This document shows, one piece after another, positions 1 to 6,445 of a stretch of DNA of 8,726 nucleotides; position 1 is the stretch's first letter; each line of letters starts with the position of its first letter. The notes beneath the pieces are model-generated. The model saw only the letters and a program-made list of their open reading frames with translations, ran no database searches and had not been told where the DNA came from. The DNA lies in assembly GCA_030602845.1 (NCBI GenBank), contig JAUVYZ010000069.1, forward strand, positions 1 to 8,726. The letters are read 5' to 3'. Both the position numbers and the translations under genes were made by a program. The DNA is from Phycisphaerae bacterium. Lineage in GTDB: Bacteria > Planctomycetota > Phycisphaerae > Sedimentisphaerales > Anaerobacaceae.

Positions 1-1064
1 CCCCAGCAGTTGGTGTAGATAACCTGGTAGAACGCCAGAACACAGACATCCACGGTTTGATAATCATATATTGCCATAACGATCTCATTGTGATCGTATT
101 TGTAGAAATAGTAGCCGCCGCTGGCCAAAACCGACTTTGGCTTCACATCGCCCAGGAACCAACTGAAGATATCTATCTGATGTGAACCCAGGTCGCCCAG
201 CGGGCCGCCGCCGAACTTCTTAGACCAGCGCCAGTTCTTCAGCTCATCCATTGAGCTATAACCGTGTTTGTTTAGCGCCGCTTTATCCATCCATATCTTC
301 TTGGCTGGTAGAAGGACCTTATGTTTCTCCACGCTTCGGTTCCACTGGGCGTTAATGTTCTTGACCTTGCCCAAAAGTTTGTGCTCGCGTATGAGTTTCT
401 CGGCGACCTGGTACCGCGGATTGCTCCTGCGCTGGTGGCCAATCTGCAAGAGCTTTCCCGTCTCCCGGGCCGTCTGCACCATCTTTTTGGCGTCTTGCAG
501 GTTATTCGACATCTCCTTTTCGCAATACACGTGCAGGCCTGCTTTGAGGCAGGCAATCGTCATCGGGGCGTGCAGCCAATCAGGCGTGACGATGATAGCC
601 GCATCAAGGTCCTTCTCTTTGGCAAGCATCTCCTCGTAGCTTTCGTATGGATTGGCATCGTGTTTGTAAGCTCTTTGGAGCTGCCTTGAAAGGTATTTCA
701 GGCGATATGGAAAGATATCGCACACCGCCTTGAACCGAATGCCTTCGATGCCTTTCTGGTGGTCCGTCTTCTTACCAAGAATGGTTTCCATCAATCGGCC
801 GCACTGTACCCCCAGACCAATCAGGGCCACGTTGATGTTATCCACCTTCCCCCCGCCGATCTCATCAGGAACTGCCGAATTCAGCACTTGTGGGTCTTCT
901 TTCTTTTCTGGCGTCTCTGGAGCACCGGATTTAGCGGTATTCGGTTCCTTTTCTTCTTCCTTGCCCTTGCATCCGCCAATAACAGAACCCAATCCCGCTG
1001 CGGCCATTGCGCTGTTGCGCATAAACTTCCGCCGACTTACTTCCTTGTTCTCCTTATTCTCCAT
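1..1064 (-). CDS. Tat-exported lipoprotein Gfo/Idh/MocA oxidoreductase, EKE subtype (C-terminus cut by window edge)
   Basis: Open without a stop from ATG at 1064 to the left edge: 354 codons visible, about 80 to 100 residues probably missing by comparison with the 453-residue neighbour upstream. The N-terminus has a twin-arginine motif (SRRKFM, residues 10-15), a short Ala/Gly stretch and a lipobox IGGC ending at Cys32, followed by a Lys/Glu/Pro-rich linker (33-60). The protein is therefore predicted to be Tat-exported and lipid-anchored. A Rossmann NAD(P)-binding fold starts at VALIGLGVQCG (79-89), with Asp116 after the second strand favouring NAD. The catalytic Lys183 lies in CEKEMS (181-186), where the family normally has EKP; the Asp291/His295 pair is in GDLGSHQID. 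An AAGGA site 8 bases upstream supports the start. It follows the upstream gene by only 19 bases, so the two are almost certainly co-transcribed paralogues. The reaction is inferred to be sugar dehydrogenation; the substrate is unknown. Confidence 0.95.
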   Translation of the reverse strand, partial: MENKENKEVSRRKFMRNSAMAAAGLGSVIGGCKGKEEEKEPNTAKSGAPETPEKKEDPQVLNSAVPDEIGGGKVDNINVALIGLGVQCGRLMETILGKKTDHQKGIEGIRFKAVCDIFPYRLKYLSRQLQRAYKHDANPYESYEEMLAKEKDLDAAIIVTPDWLHAPMTIACLKAGLHVYCEKEMSNNLQDAKKMVQTARETGKLLQIGHQRRSNPRYQVAEKLIREHKLLGKVKNINAQWNRSVEKHKVLLPAKKIWMDKAALNKHGYSSMDELKNWRWSKKFGGGPLGDLGSHQIDIFSWFLGDVKPKSVLASGGYYFYKYDHNEIVMAIYDYQTVDVCVLAFYQVIYTNCW

Positions 1065-1072
1065 CGTTCATT

Positions 1073-1077
1073 TCCTT
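1073..1077 (-). promoter_or_regulatory. Ribosome binding site of the left-edge oxidoreductase
   Basis: AAGGA on the minus strand, 8 bases before the ATG at 1064. It lies inside the 19-base gap after the upstream stop codon and fixes the start of the left-edge gene. A second ATG (1071-1069) in the gap is out of frame and stops after five codons, so it is not the start. Confidence 0.7.
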
Positions 1078-1083
1078 ACCCGA

Positions 1084-2445
1084 TTAAGCAAATTCTTCCG
1101 GCTTGAAGTCGAGCTTCCGGGCGGCTTCCACCGCTTCGTTGACCTTTAATACGGTAACAGCCGTTTCGTATCCGATTTCGGCGGGGCAGTTGAGTTTCGC
1201 CTTGCCGCGAATAGCGTCAAAGAAGTTCTCCAGGTGCGGTTGATGGTACGGCTTATCCATCCTCACCGGCAAATCATACTTCGCCACCGGCACCGTTTCA
1301 CGTACATCCAGCACTGCGCCGCTTTCGGACTTTTCTTCCTTCTTGGCAGGTTCGCTCAGGTATTTCAGCTTGACCCATTTGTCCCACTCAGGCGCTGATA
1401 GTTCGCGGTAGACACCGCCTCTGCTGGAGGCCTCCGATATAGCCAGTGTGCCCTCGTCACCCATAAAGGTTTCAAAATATCCCTGGCTGCTGTTGGTGGT
1501 TATCGTTTGATAGAACGCCCTGATGGTTCCCTGTTTGGTTTCGTACTCATAAATGGCCATGACGTTGTCATACCACTCGTGTTCCTTCCAGTAGTCGATA
1601 CCGCCGCTGGCCATAATGGATTTGGGATTTGCGCCGAGGAACCAGCTATAAATATCAATCTGGTGCGAGCCGAGGTCCACGATGGGACCGCCTCCCAGTC
1701 CCTTAAACCACCGCCAGTTCCTGAACTGCTCCATCGACTTGAAACCATACTTTTCAAGGGTGGCCTGGTCAATAGGGGCTTTTTTCGGCCAGAGCAGGTC
1801 TTTGCACGCCGTCTTGCTGCGGTTCCACTGCCCGTTTATCGTGGTAATTCTGCCCAGGAGCTTCGCTTCTTGTATAAGCTTCTCGTAGCAGTGTATATAC
1901 CGCGGATTGCTGCGGCGCTGATGGCCAACCTGCAGGAGCTTGTCGGCTTCCTTTACTGCCTGCACTATTCTCCTGGCGCCTTCGAGAGTGTTGGACATCT
2001 CTTTTTCGCAATAAACGTGCAGCCCCGCTTTCAGACACCCAACGGCGTGGTCAGCGTGCCAGAAATCAGGCGTGGCAACTATCGCCGCGTCGAGGTCCTT
2101 TTCCTTATCGAGCATTTCCTCGTAGTCCTCATAAGTATTCAGCTTGTGCCCATATCTGTCCAACAGTCGCGAAACTCGTCTTTGGTTATAAGCCGTCCAG
2201 ATGTCGCAGACCGCCTTGAAGCGAATCCCGGGTATCTTCAGGCAGGCGGTCATTAATACCTGCCCCTGAGCTCCTGCTCCGAGCAAGGCCACGTTTATAT
2301 CATCTGCTTTTTTGCCGCCTGTTTGTCCCGGAGCCATCGGCGACAATGCCAGCCCCGCCCCAGCCGCAGCGGTGGAACGCAGGAAACTACGTCTGTTTAT
2401 TCCTTTTTTTATTTTCTGATTACTCATTGCTACTGTGAACTCCAT
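1084..2445 (-). CDS. Tat-exported Gfo/Idh/MocA oxidoreductase, EKE subtype
   Basis: Complete 453-residue protein ending in TAA. The signal peptide has a twin-arginine motif (NRRSFL, 17-22) and an Ala/Gly/Leu hydrophobic stretch (26-38); no lipobox is seen, so a soluble periplasmic enzyme is likely. The Rossmann fold begins with VALLGAGAQG (52-61), and Asp81 after the second strand suggests NAD. Catalytic Lys148 lies in CEKEMSN (146-152), with Glu replacing the usual Pro of EKP. Asp257 and His261 in VDLGSHQID match the family's Asp-x3-His pair. HQRRSNPRY (175-183) and QWNRS (206-210) are shared with the downstream gene and not with the three EKP-type enzymes in this window, marking a subfamily. 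A second in-frame ATG at 2427 (residue 7) has GGAG 12 bases upstream and gives a more typical Tat start, so the true protein may be 447 residues. Sugar dehydrogenase activity is inferred; the substrate is unknown. Confidence 0.96.
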   Translation of the reverse strand: MEFTVAMSNQKIKKGINRRSFLRSTAAAGAGLALSPMAPGQTGGKKADDINVALLGAGAQGQVLMTACLKIPGIRFKAVCDIWTAYNQRRVSRLLDRYGHKLNTYEDYEEMLDKEKDLDAAIVATPDFWHADHAVGCLKAGLHVYCEKEMSNTLEGARRIVQAVKEADKLLQVGHQRRSNPRYIHCYEKLIQEAKLLGRITTINGQWNRSKTACKDLLWPKKAPIDQATLEKYGFKSMEQFRNWRWFKGLGGGPIVDLGSHQIDIYSWFLGANPKSIMASGGIDYWKEHEWYDNVMAIYEYETKQGTIRAFYQTITTNSSQGYFETFMGDEGTLAISEASSRGGVYRELSAPEWDKWVKLKYLSEPAKKEEKSESGAVLDVRETVPVAKYDLPVRMDKPYHQPHLENFFDAIRGKAKLNCPAEIGYETAVTVLKVNEAVEAARKLDFKPEEFA

Positions 2446-2489
2446 AAATTTAACAATCTCGTTTTAGACCTTTTCACGCAACCGCCAAG

Positions 2490-2502
2490 CCCAAATGTTG
2501 GG
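2490..2502. promoter_or_regulatory. Small palindrome at the predicted transcription start
   Basis: CCCAA-ATG-TTGGG, a perfect 5-base inverted repeat with a 3-base centre, lying just downstream of the TATAAT at 2505-2510 and covering the expected transcription start. The position would suit an operator, but 13 bases can occur by chance and no second copy was seen. Confidence 0.25.
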
Positions 2503-2504
2503 GT

Positions 2505-2532
2505 ATTATACGCCATTGCCGTCGTCCTACAA
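2505..2532 (-). promoter_or_regulatory. Candidate sigma70-type promoter for the two EKE oxidoreductases
   Basis: On the minus strand, TTGTAG (2532-2527), a 16-base spacer, then a perfect TATAAT (2510-2505). Transcription would start near 2498, leaving a leader of about 50 bases before the ATG at 2445. It lies in the longest gap of the window, where a separate promoter for the downstream pair would be expected. Only the -10 is a perfect match; the -35 matches 3 of 6. Confidence 0.45.
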
Positions 2533-2569
2533 GTAAATACCGCCGGCTCAGGTTACAATTTTTTCCCCG

Positions 2570-2605
2570 CCCCCCCTTCTTGCTTTCGCAAGAAAGCAGG
2601 GGGGG
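2570..2605. repeat. Strong G/C hairpin with two alternative inner stems
   Basis: Seven C (2570-2576) face seven G (2599-2605). Inside, TTCTTGC (2577-2583) pairs perfectly with GCAAGAA (2588-2594) around a TTTC loop. Alternatively TGCTTTC (2581-2587) pairs with GAAAGCA (2592-2598) around GCAA. The two inner stems share bases and exclude each other, each leaving a 4-base bulge, so the total stem is 14 pairs either way. Neither strand has a T run directly after it (the minus strand continues CGGGGAAAAAATT), so it is not a standard intrinsic terminator. It sits between the fusion gene and the EKE oxidoreductases. It could be an mRNA 3'-end stabiliser, a leader structure or a protein site. Confidence 0.7.
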
Positions 2606-2620
2606 TCTCGGCACTTCTAT

Positions 2621-2649
2621 ATCATCCTACATTTTGGCGGCATTGTCAA
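2621..2649 (-). promoter_or_regulatory. Second candidate promoter upstream of the hairpin
   Basis: On the minus strand, a perfect TTGACA (2649-2644), 17-base spacer, then GATGAT (2626-2621; 4 of 6 to TATAAT). Transcription would start near 2614, placing the hairpin at 2570-2605 at the very beginning of the leader RNA. The perfect -35 and ideal spacing are suggestive; the weak -10 lowers confidence. Confidence 0.35.
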
Positions 2650-2711
2650 ATTCGTCAAGCGGACATCTCAGATTTTCCTGCCGTTAAAATGCATCCGCTG
2701 ACGATATATGG

Positions 2712-4844
2712 CTATTTTGCCAAAGGTTTTACTATTATATTGCGATACGCCACGGGGCCGTGGTGGCCCTGGAACATAAGCGGCCCGAAAGGTGCTTCCC
2801 TTCCAGCCAGGGCACCGCCAGTTGACCCAGTCATTTCGAGGTTCTTCTCGTGCAGCACCTCGCCATTGAGTTCGACCTTGATGAATTTGGCGTTCTCGGT
2901 TTTCCTGCCGTTGGCGTCGAACCTGGGGGCTTGGAATTCGATCACGTACTTCTGCCATTCGCCGGGTCTCTTACACGCATTTACGAGAGGTGCACCGGCG
3001 CCGTAAATCGCGCCCATATCACCTCTGCCCATCTTTACCCTATCCCAGCTGTCCAGCACCTGTATTTCATATTCACCCATCACATAGATGCCGGAATTGG
3101 AACCCTTGGGCACCATCACTTCCAGCTCGATGCGGCAATCGCCGAACTTTGCTTCGGAGTACAAATCAAGACCGCTGCCATGGCAAATCATTTCGCCGAT
3201 GCCCTTTTTGATGACCAGTCTCTTCGGGTTCTCGGTTGACATCGCTGCAACACCGACCTCCCATTTGCTCCTGCTCTTGTCACCCTTGGCTTCCCAGCTG
3301 CTAAGGTCCCGGCCGTTGAAAAGCACCACAGCGTCATCGTATTTCGGCTTCAGGTCTCTTTTCCTTATGTCCTTGAATTCGACGACCATCGGCGGGCCGG
3401 CGTGAATCTGAAGCGCAAGGACCCCTTCCCGCGCCGCGCCCCTGCGGTCCTTGGGGTCGTCGGGGTCGGTTACCCGGTCATTGTCTATCAACTCTATCGT
3501 TGGATACCCGTTGAGGAAGTGCTTCAGGTGATTGCCCTGGGCGATGATGGTGTATTCGTTCCAGTCCTTCATCTTGTAGTAGCCGGTTTTGATAAGTTCG
3601 TCTTTATCAGAGACCTTGCCGATGACGTTCTTCTTGCCGTCCTTGTCGATGACCATTATATCGCCGACATTGACCAGCCGGGCCCTGCCTTTCTCGTGGT
3701 AGAGGAAGCCTACCTGTGGTTGGCTGTTACAGACCTCGGCCTGATAACCGCTGATGACCCACTTGTCGACTTCCTTGCTGCGATACTGCACGCCGGAATT
3801 GCCGTTCTGGATGCGGAACTTGAGTTTCAGCTCGAAGTCTTTCAGTTTGCCGCCACGCCAGACGATGAACGTGTTGCCGCGGGCGGGTTTCTCCTTCGTT
3901 GTTTGGCCGTGAATTGCGCCGTCCTTGACCGACCACAGGCGCAGGTCGCCGTCCCAGCCGGTCAGGTCTTTGCCGTTGAATATCCATTGCCAGTCCGTCT
4001 GGCCCAGTTCGGCCGCGGTCCGCTCAAAATAGGGGACGCACTCGGCGATTTCGGGCATAGAATTCAGCCAATTGTGCTCGTACTCAATCGAGAACACACC
4101 TTTGAAGTTCTGACGGGCAAGCTCGGCCAGCATCGCCTTTACATTGCATTTTCCTGTCCCCCATATCACATCGTGTCCACCATCCAAGTCCTTGAAATGG
4201 AGGCTGATAATATGACCTTTGAGCTTTTTCAGCGACTCGACCGGATTGATGCCTGACCGGAACCAGTGTCCCGTATCCGCACAGGCGCCAATTAGCTCGC
4301 TGCGTCCTTTGCAGACCTTGAGCACGGTGTCAGGATTCCAGTATCGTGATGGTTTGGGATGATTGTGGATTGCCACCTTAATAATCTTATATTCTTTGCA
4401 CAACTTCTCTATAATATCAAAGGCGTCCTCCGGCGGCTCCGAGACAATCGTCTCAATCCCCATCTCCCGGGCAAAATTAAAGACCTTTCGACATTCTGCC
4501 TCGTTGTTTGGCAGCCCCACCACGCCGTAGTTCACTAACTTTACGCCCGCCTCACGAAGTTTTTGCAGCATTTCCTTCTTCTCGCGGGACGGCATATTGT
4601 GATTGGTCTTGATGTCAGGTTTTTCCTTGCTGAGCCGCTGGCCCGGATAGGCCTCGATGTAGCGCAGGCCAAGCGCCGCCGTTTTGTCCACCGCTTCATA
4701 AAACGTGAAGCGATTAAACGTGTACGCCTGCATCCCCAGCCGCCAGTTTTCCTGGGCACCATAGGCTGCGTCCGGCCTGGGTAAGCAGCAAATACACAAG
4801 ACAAACACCAACAAAACAATAATAAATTTTGCCTCTTTGTTCAT
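2712..4844 (-). CDS. Secreted fusion: sugar isomerase/epimerase-like TIM barrel plus two DUF1080 (3-keto-disaccharide hydrolase family) domains
   Basis: A 710-residue protein with a Sec-type signal peptide (about residues 1-30; hydrophobic 7-21, possible cleavage near AYGA). Residues about 34-280 form a xylose-isomerase-like (AP endonuclease 2 superfamily) barrel. Candidate metal ligands are Glu136 (VSEP), Asp190 and His193 (ADTGHW), His216 (SLHFKD) and Glu254 (SIEYE). Residues about 285-497 are a first DUF1080 domain, opening with FNGKDLTGW and containing GNSGVQYRS. Residues about 503-708 are a second, diverged copy, opening with FNGRDLSSW and containing SNSGIYVMGEYEIQV. The start is fixed by AGGAG 8 bases upstream; an in-frame extension to 5048 would overlap the previous gene and precede the signal peptide. 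Related barrels cleave 3-keto-C-glycosides and 3-keto-glycosides by elimination, and DUF1080 proteins act on 3-keto-disaccharides, so a lyase/hydrolase partner for the adjacent oxidoreductases is inferred. The domain calls are firm, the reaction is not. Confidence 0.95.
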   Translation of the reverse strand: MNKEAKFIIVLLVFVLCICCLPRPDAAYGAQENWRLGMQAYTFNRFTFYEAVDKTAALGLRYIEAYPGQRLSKEKPDIKTNHNMPSREKKEMLQKLREAGVKLVNYGVVGLPNNEAECRKVFNFAREMGIETIVSEPPEDAFDIIEKLCKEYKIIKVAIHNHPKPSRYWNPDTVLKVCKGRSELIGACADTGHWFRSGINPVESLKKLKGHIISLHFKDLDGGHDVIWGTGKCNVKAMLAELARQNFKGVFSIEYEHNWLNSMPEIAECVPYFERTAAELGQTDWQWIFNGKDLTGWDGDLRLWSVKDGAIHGQTTKEKPARGNTFIVWRGGKLKDFELKLKFRIQNGNSGVQYRSKEVDKWVISGYQAEVCNSQPQVGFLYHEKGRARLVNVGDIMVIDKDGKKNVIGKVSDKDELIKTGYYKMKDWNEYTIIAQGNHLKHFLNGYPTIELIDNDRVTDPDDPKDRRGAAREGVLALQIHAGPPMVVEFKDIRKRDLKPKYDDAVVLFNGRDLSSWEAKGDKSRSKWEVGVAAMSTENPKRLVIKKGIGEMICHGSGLDLYSEAKFGDCRIELEVMVPKGSNSGIYVMGEYEIQVLDSWDRVKMGRGDMGAIYGAGAPLVNACKRPGEWQKYVIEFQAPRFDANGRKTENAKFIKVELNGEVLHEKNLEMTGSTGGALAGREAPFGPLMFQGHHGPVAYRNIIVKPLAK

Positions 4845-4852
4845 TTCTTTTT

Positions 4853-4857
4853 CTCCT
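4853..4857 (-). promoter_or_regulatory. Ribosome binding site that sets the start of the fusion gene
   Basis: A consensus AGGAG on the minus strand, 8 purine-rich bases before the ATG at 4844. It places translation directly ahead of the signal peptide and rules out the longer in-frame reading to 5048. Confidence 0.85.
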
Positions 4858-4869
4858 GTGAATTGGGGC

Positions 4870-4897
4870 CCCCAAACGCGAAAGATGGCGTTTGGGG
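4870..4897. repeat. 10-bp perfect hairpin before the fusion gene
   Basis: CCCCAAACGC (4870-4879) pairs with GCGTTTGGGG (4888-4897) around an 8-base loop. It is flanked by two more self-complementary stretches, GGGGCCCC (4865-4872) and GGGGAACCCC (4894-4903), so several folds compete. It lies 13 bases upstream of the AGGAG site, with no T run on the downstream side. A leader or intergenic mRNA structure is more likely than a terminator. Confidence 0.6.
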
Positions 4898-4937
4898 AAC
4901 CCCTTAAATATGTTACTGTTCGGGTTCCCTTCACCCG

Positions 4938-4955
4938 GCCCCTTGTCAGAGGGGC
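4938..4955. repeat. Short G/C hairpin just after the EKP oxidoreductase stop codon
   Basis: GCCCCT (4938-4943) pairs with AGGGGC (4950-4955) around a 6-base loop, 11 bases after the TAA at 4966. No T run follows on the minus strand. With the hairpin at 4870-4897, most of this 121-base gap is self-complementary, fitting an intercistronic structure that may tune the neighbours' relative expression. Confidence 0.4.
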
Positions 4956-4965
4956 GGGGTTTACT

Positions 4966-6345
4966 TTACAATGTCCATCCCTGGCGATATTTACGTCGGA
5001 TGAACACATCAGCTTCCGGGCAGCCGATGGCCTTGAGGTTCTTGGCATCCCAGATGATTTTCTTCCCGGTGCGCAGCGCTACATTACAGAGCAATGCTGC
5101 TTCAGTCAGTGCGCCCGAATAGTCGAAATTGCATGTGGTCGGCCTGCCCGTCTTGCAGGCCTCGACCCATTCGCGGTGGTGGCCAATAGATTCCGGGATG
5201 TATGGGTCGGGCCGCTTGAAGTCAGCAAACTTCTCTTCAGGCAACAGCTTGTGTTGGTTGTAGTCGGCAATCAGCATCCCTTCCGAACCGATGAACAGCA
5301 CTGCGTTACCCCACTGTGGGACGTTGTTTTCTTTCACAAACGTCGGATAGCCGCCGCCGTTGTACCAGGTTAATGTGACCGGCGGTAGATCGCCGCGGGC
5401 TGGGTATTCCTGTCGGGCGATTGTCCAGCGAGCAGCGCTCTCGGGGTGGACCGGCCCTTCGGCTTCCACGGTGATTGGATGCCGCAATTTCAACGCCCAG
5501 AATGCCAGGTCGCAGTAGTGGCAGAAGAAGTCCCCCAGTTGACCGTTTGCGAAGTTCCACCAGTAGCGCCATCCGAACGGGGCATAAGCTGGATGGTAAG
5601 GCCGGTAGGATGCAGGCCCCAGCCACAGGTCCCAATCGAGCGTCTCCGGCACCGCTGGTCGGTCAGAAGGGGCATCGGGCTGCGACATGTTTGTCGGTTT
5701 AGGCGGCCCGGAGAAGTTCGCGCCCAGCCATACGTGGACTTCACGCACGGTACCGATGGCACCCATCTGCACAAGCTCAACCACGCGACGGTAGTTGCTG
5801 CCGGCGTGAATCTGCGTTCCCATTTGCGTAACGAGATTATTCTTGAGTGCGATATGTGCCATCAACCGGGCTTCGTACACGCTGTGGGTGAGCGGTTTCT
5901 CGCAGTAACAATGCTTGCCGAGCTTCATCGCCATCACCCCTGCCGGGGCATGTGTATGGTCGGGCGTGCCAATGACCACAGCGTCGATCTTGTGGTGCAT
6001 CTCATTAAGCATCTTGCGGAAGTCTTTGTATTTTTTGGCCTTGGGGTATCGCTCAAAGGTCTGTGCCGCATGCTTCTCATCGACATCGCACAAGGCAACG
6101 ATGTTCTCGCTCGCCGCACCATTTACGTCCGCGGCACCCCGACCACCGACTCCAATCCCGGCTATATTGAGCTTCTCGCTCGGAGCAGTGTGGCCGGGCC
6201 CTCCCAGAACATATCGAGGAATAATCGTAAACACCGCCGCCGCTGCCGCTGCACCGCCTATAAAATCACGCCGAGACAGCTCCGGTGTTTTGCCCGGATG
6301 TCTGTTGCCCGGTGTCTTTCTGGAAATCTTCTTTTTCTTTTTCAC
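4966..6345 (-). CDS. Tat-exported Gfo/Idh/MocA oxidoreductase, EKP subtype, with extended N-region
   Basis: Complete 459-residue protein starting at GTG; no ATG lies between it and the Tat motif. The n-region is unusually long and basic (residues 1-23, beginning MKKKKK), followed by the twin-arginine motif SRRDFI (24-29), six Ala and a GG before the mature part. The Rossmann motif is GIGVGG (63-68), with Asp in VALCDVD favouring NAD. EKP is at 149-151 with Lys150 catalytic. Asp272 and His276 lie in GDFFCHYCD, keeping the Asp-x3-His pair although the usual IG after Asp reads FF. The C-terminal half is of the bacterial-type Gfo/Idh/MocA C-terminal family and ends in YRQGWTL, matching the two upstream paralogues. 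The Shine-Dalgarno is weak (AGAAG where the paralogue has AGGAG), so expression may be lower. A role in oxidising or reducing a sugar outside the cytoplasm is inferred. Confidence 0.96.
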   Translation of the reverse strand: MKKKKKISRKTPGNRHPGKTPELSRRDFIGGAAAAAAVFTIIPRYVLGGPGHTAPSEKLNIAGIGVGGRGAADVNGAASENIVALCDVDEKHAAQTFERYPKAKKYKDFRKMLNEMHHKIDAVVIGTPDHTHAPAGVMAMKLGKHCYCEKPLTHSVYEARLMAHIALKNNLVTQMGTQIHAGSNYRRVVELVQMGAIGTVREVHVWLGANFSGPPKPTNMSQPDAPSDRPAVPETLDWDLWLGPASYRPYHPAYAPFGWRYWWNFANGQLGDFFCHYCDLAFWALKLRHPITVEAEGPVHPESAARWTIARQEYPARGDLPPVTLTWYNGGGYPTFVKENNVPQWGNAVLFIGSEGMLIADYNQHKLLPEEKFADFKRPDPYIPESIGHHREWVEACKTGRPTTCNFDYSGALTEAALLCNVALRTGKKIIWDAKNLKAIGCPEADVFIRRKYRQGWTL

Positions 6346-6354
6346 AACTCAACT
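6331..6354 (-). repeat. Translation-start block, copy 2 (paralogue leader repeat)
   Basis: AGTTGAGTT followed by the first five codons (start, Lys, Lys, Lys, Lys) is identical over 24 bases to 7775-7798 except for the first base of the start codon (GTG here, ATG there). The shared stretch includes untranslated bases, which supports tandem duplication of these genes together with part of the leader. Confidence 0.6.
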
Positions 6355-6411
6355 TCTTTTACTTGCTGACTCATTGACGATTTACCCGTCCCTCGTATTC
6401 CCCGCTCGCCG

Positions 6412-6432
6412 TGCTGCGCACTTGGCGCAGCA
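6412..6432. repeat. 8-bp GC-rich hairpin after an oxidoreductase gene
   Basis: TGCTGCGC (6412-6419) pairs with GCGCAGCA (6425-6432) around a 5-base loop, 13 bases after the stop codon at 6446-6448 on the minus strand. The bases that follow on that strand are GC-rich without a T run, so it is not a classical terminator. It could protect the 3' end of a processed message. Confidence 0.55.
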
Positions 6433-6445
6433 GGGGCGCCGACAA

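Noticed and set aside
1507..2256. 249-codon open frame on the plus strand
   Set aside because: Antisense to the complete EKE oxidoreductase and without recognisable motifs.
2570..2605. Intrinsic terminator
   Set aside because: The stem is strong, but neither strand has a T run directly after it; the minus strand continues with an A run.
2323..3006. 227-codon plus-strand frame crossing the 2446-2711 gap
   Set aside because: It overlaps two minus-strand genes at both ends and runs through the hairpin; no domain is recognisable.
3402..4256. 284-codon open frame on the plus strand
   Set aside because: Antisense to the fusion gene, no recognisable motif; opposite-strand shadow.
4845..5048. In-frame N-terminal extension of the fusion protein beginning at 5048
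   Set aside because: It overlaps the 3' end of the preceding gene and crosses the hairpin-rich gap, and would bury the signal peptide 68 residues inside. AGGAG before the ATG at 4844 gives a better start.
5446..6369. 307-codon open frame on the plus strand
   Set aside because: It is antisense to a well-supported oxidoreductase gene and its translation shows no recognisable domain; it reflects codon bias on the opposite strand.
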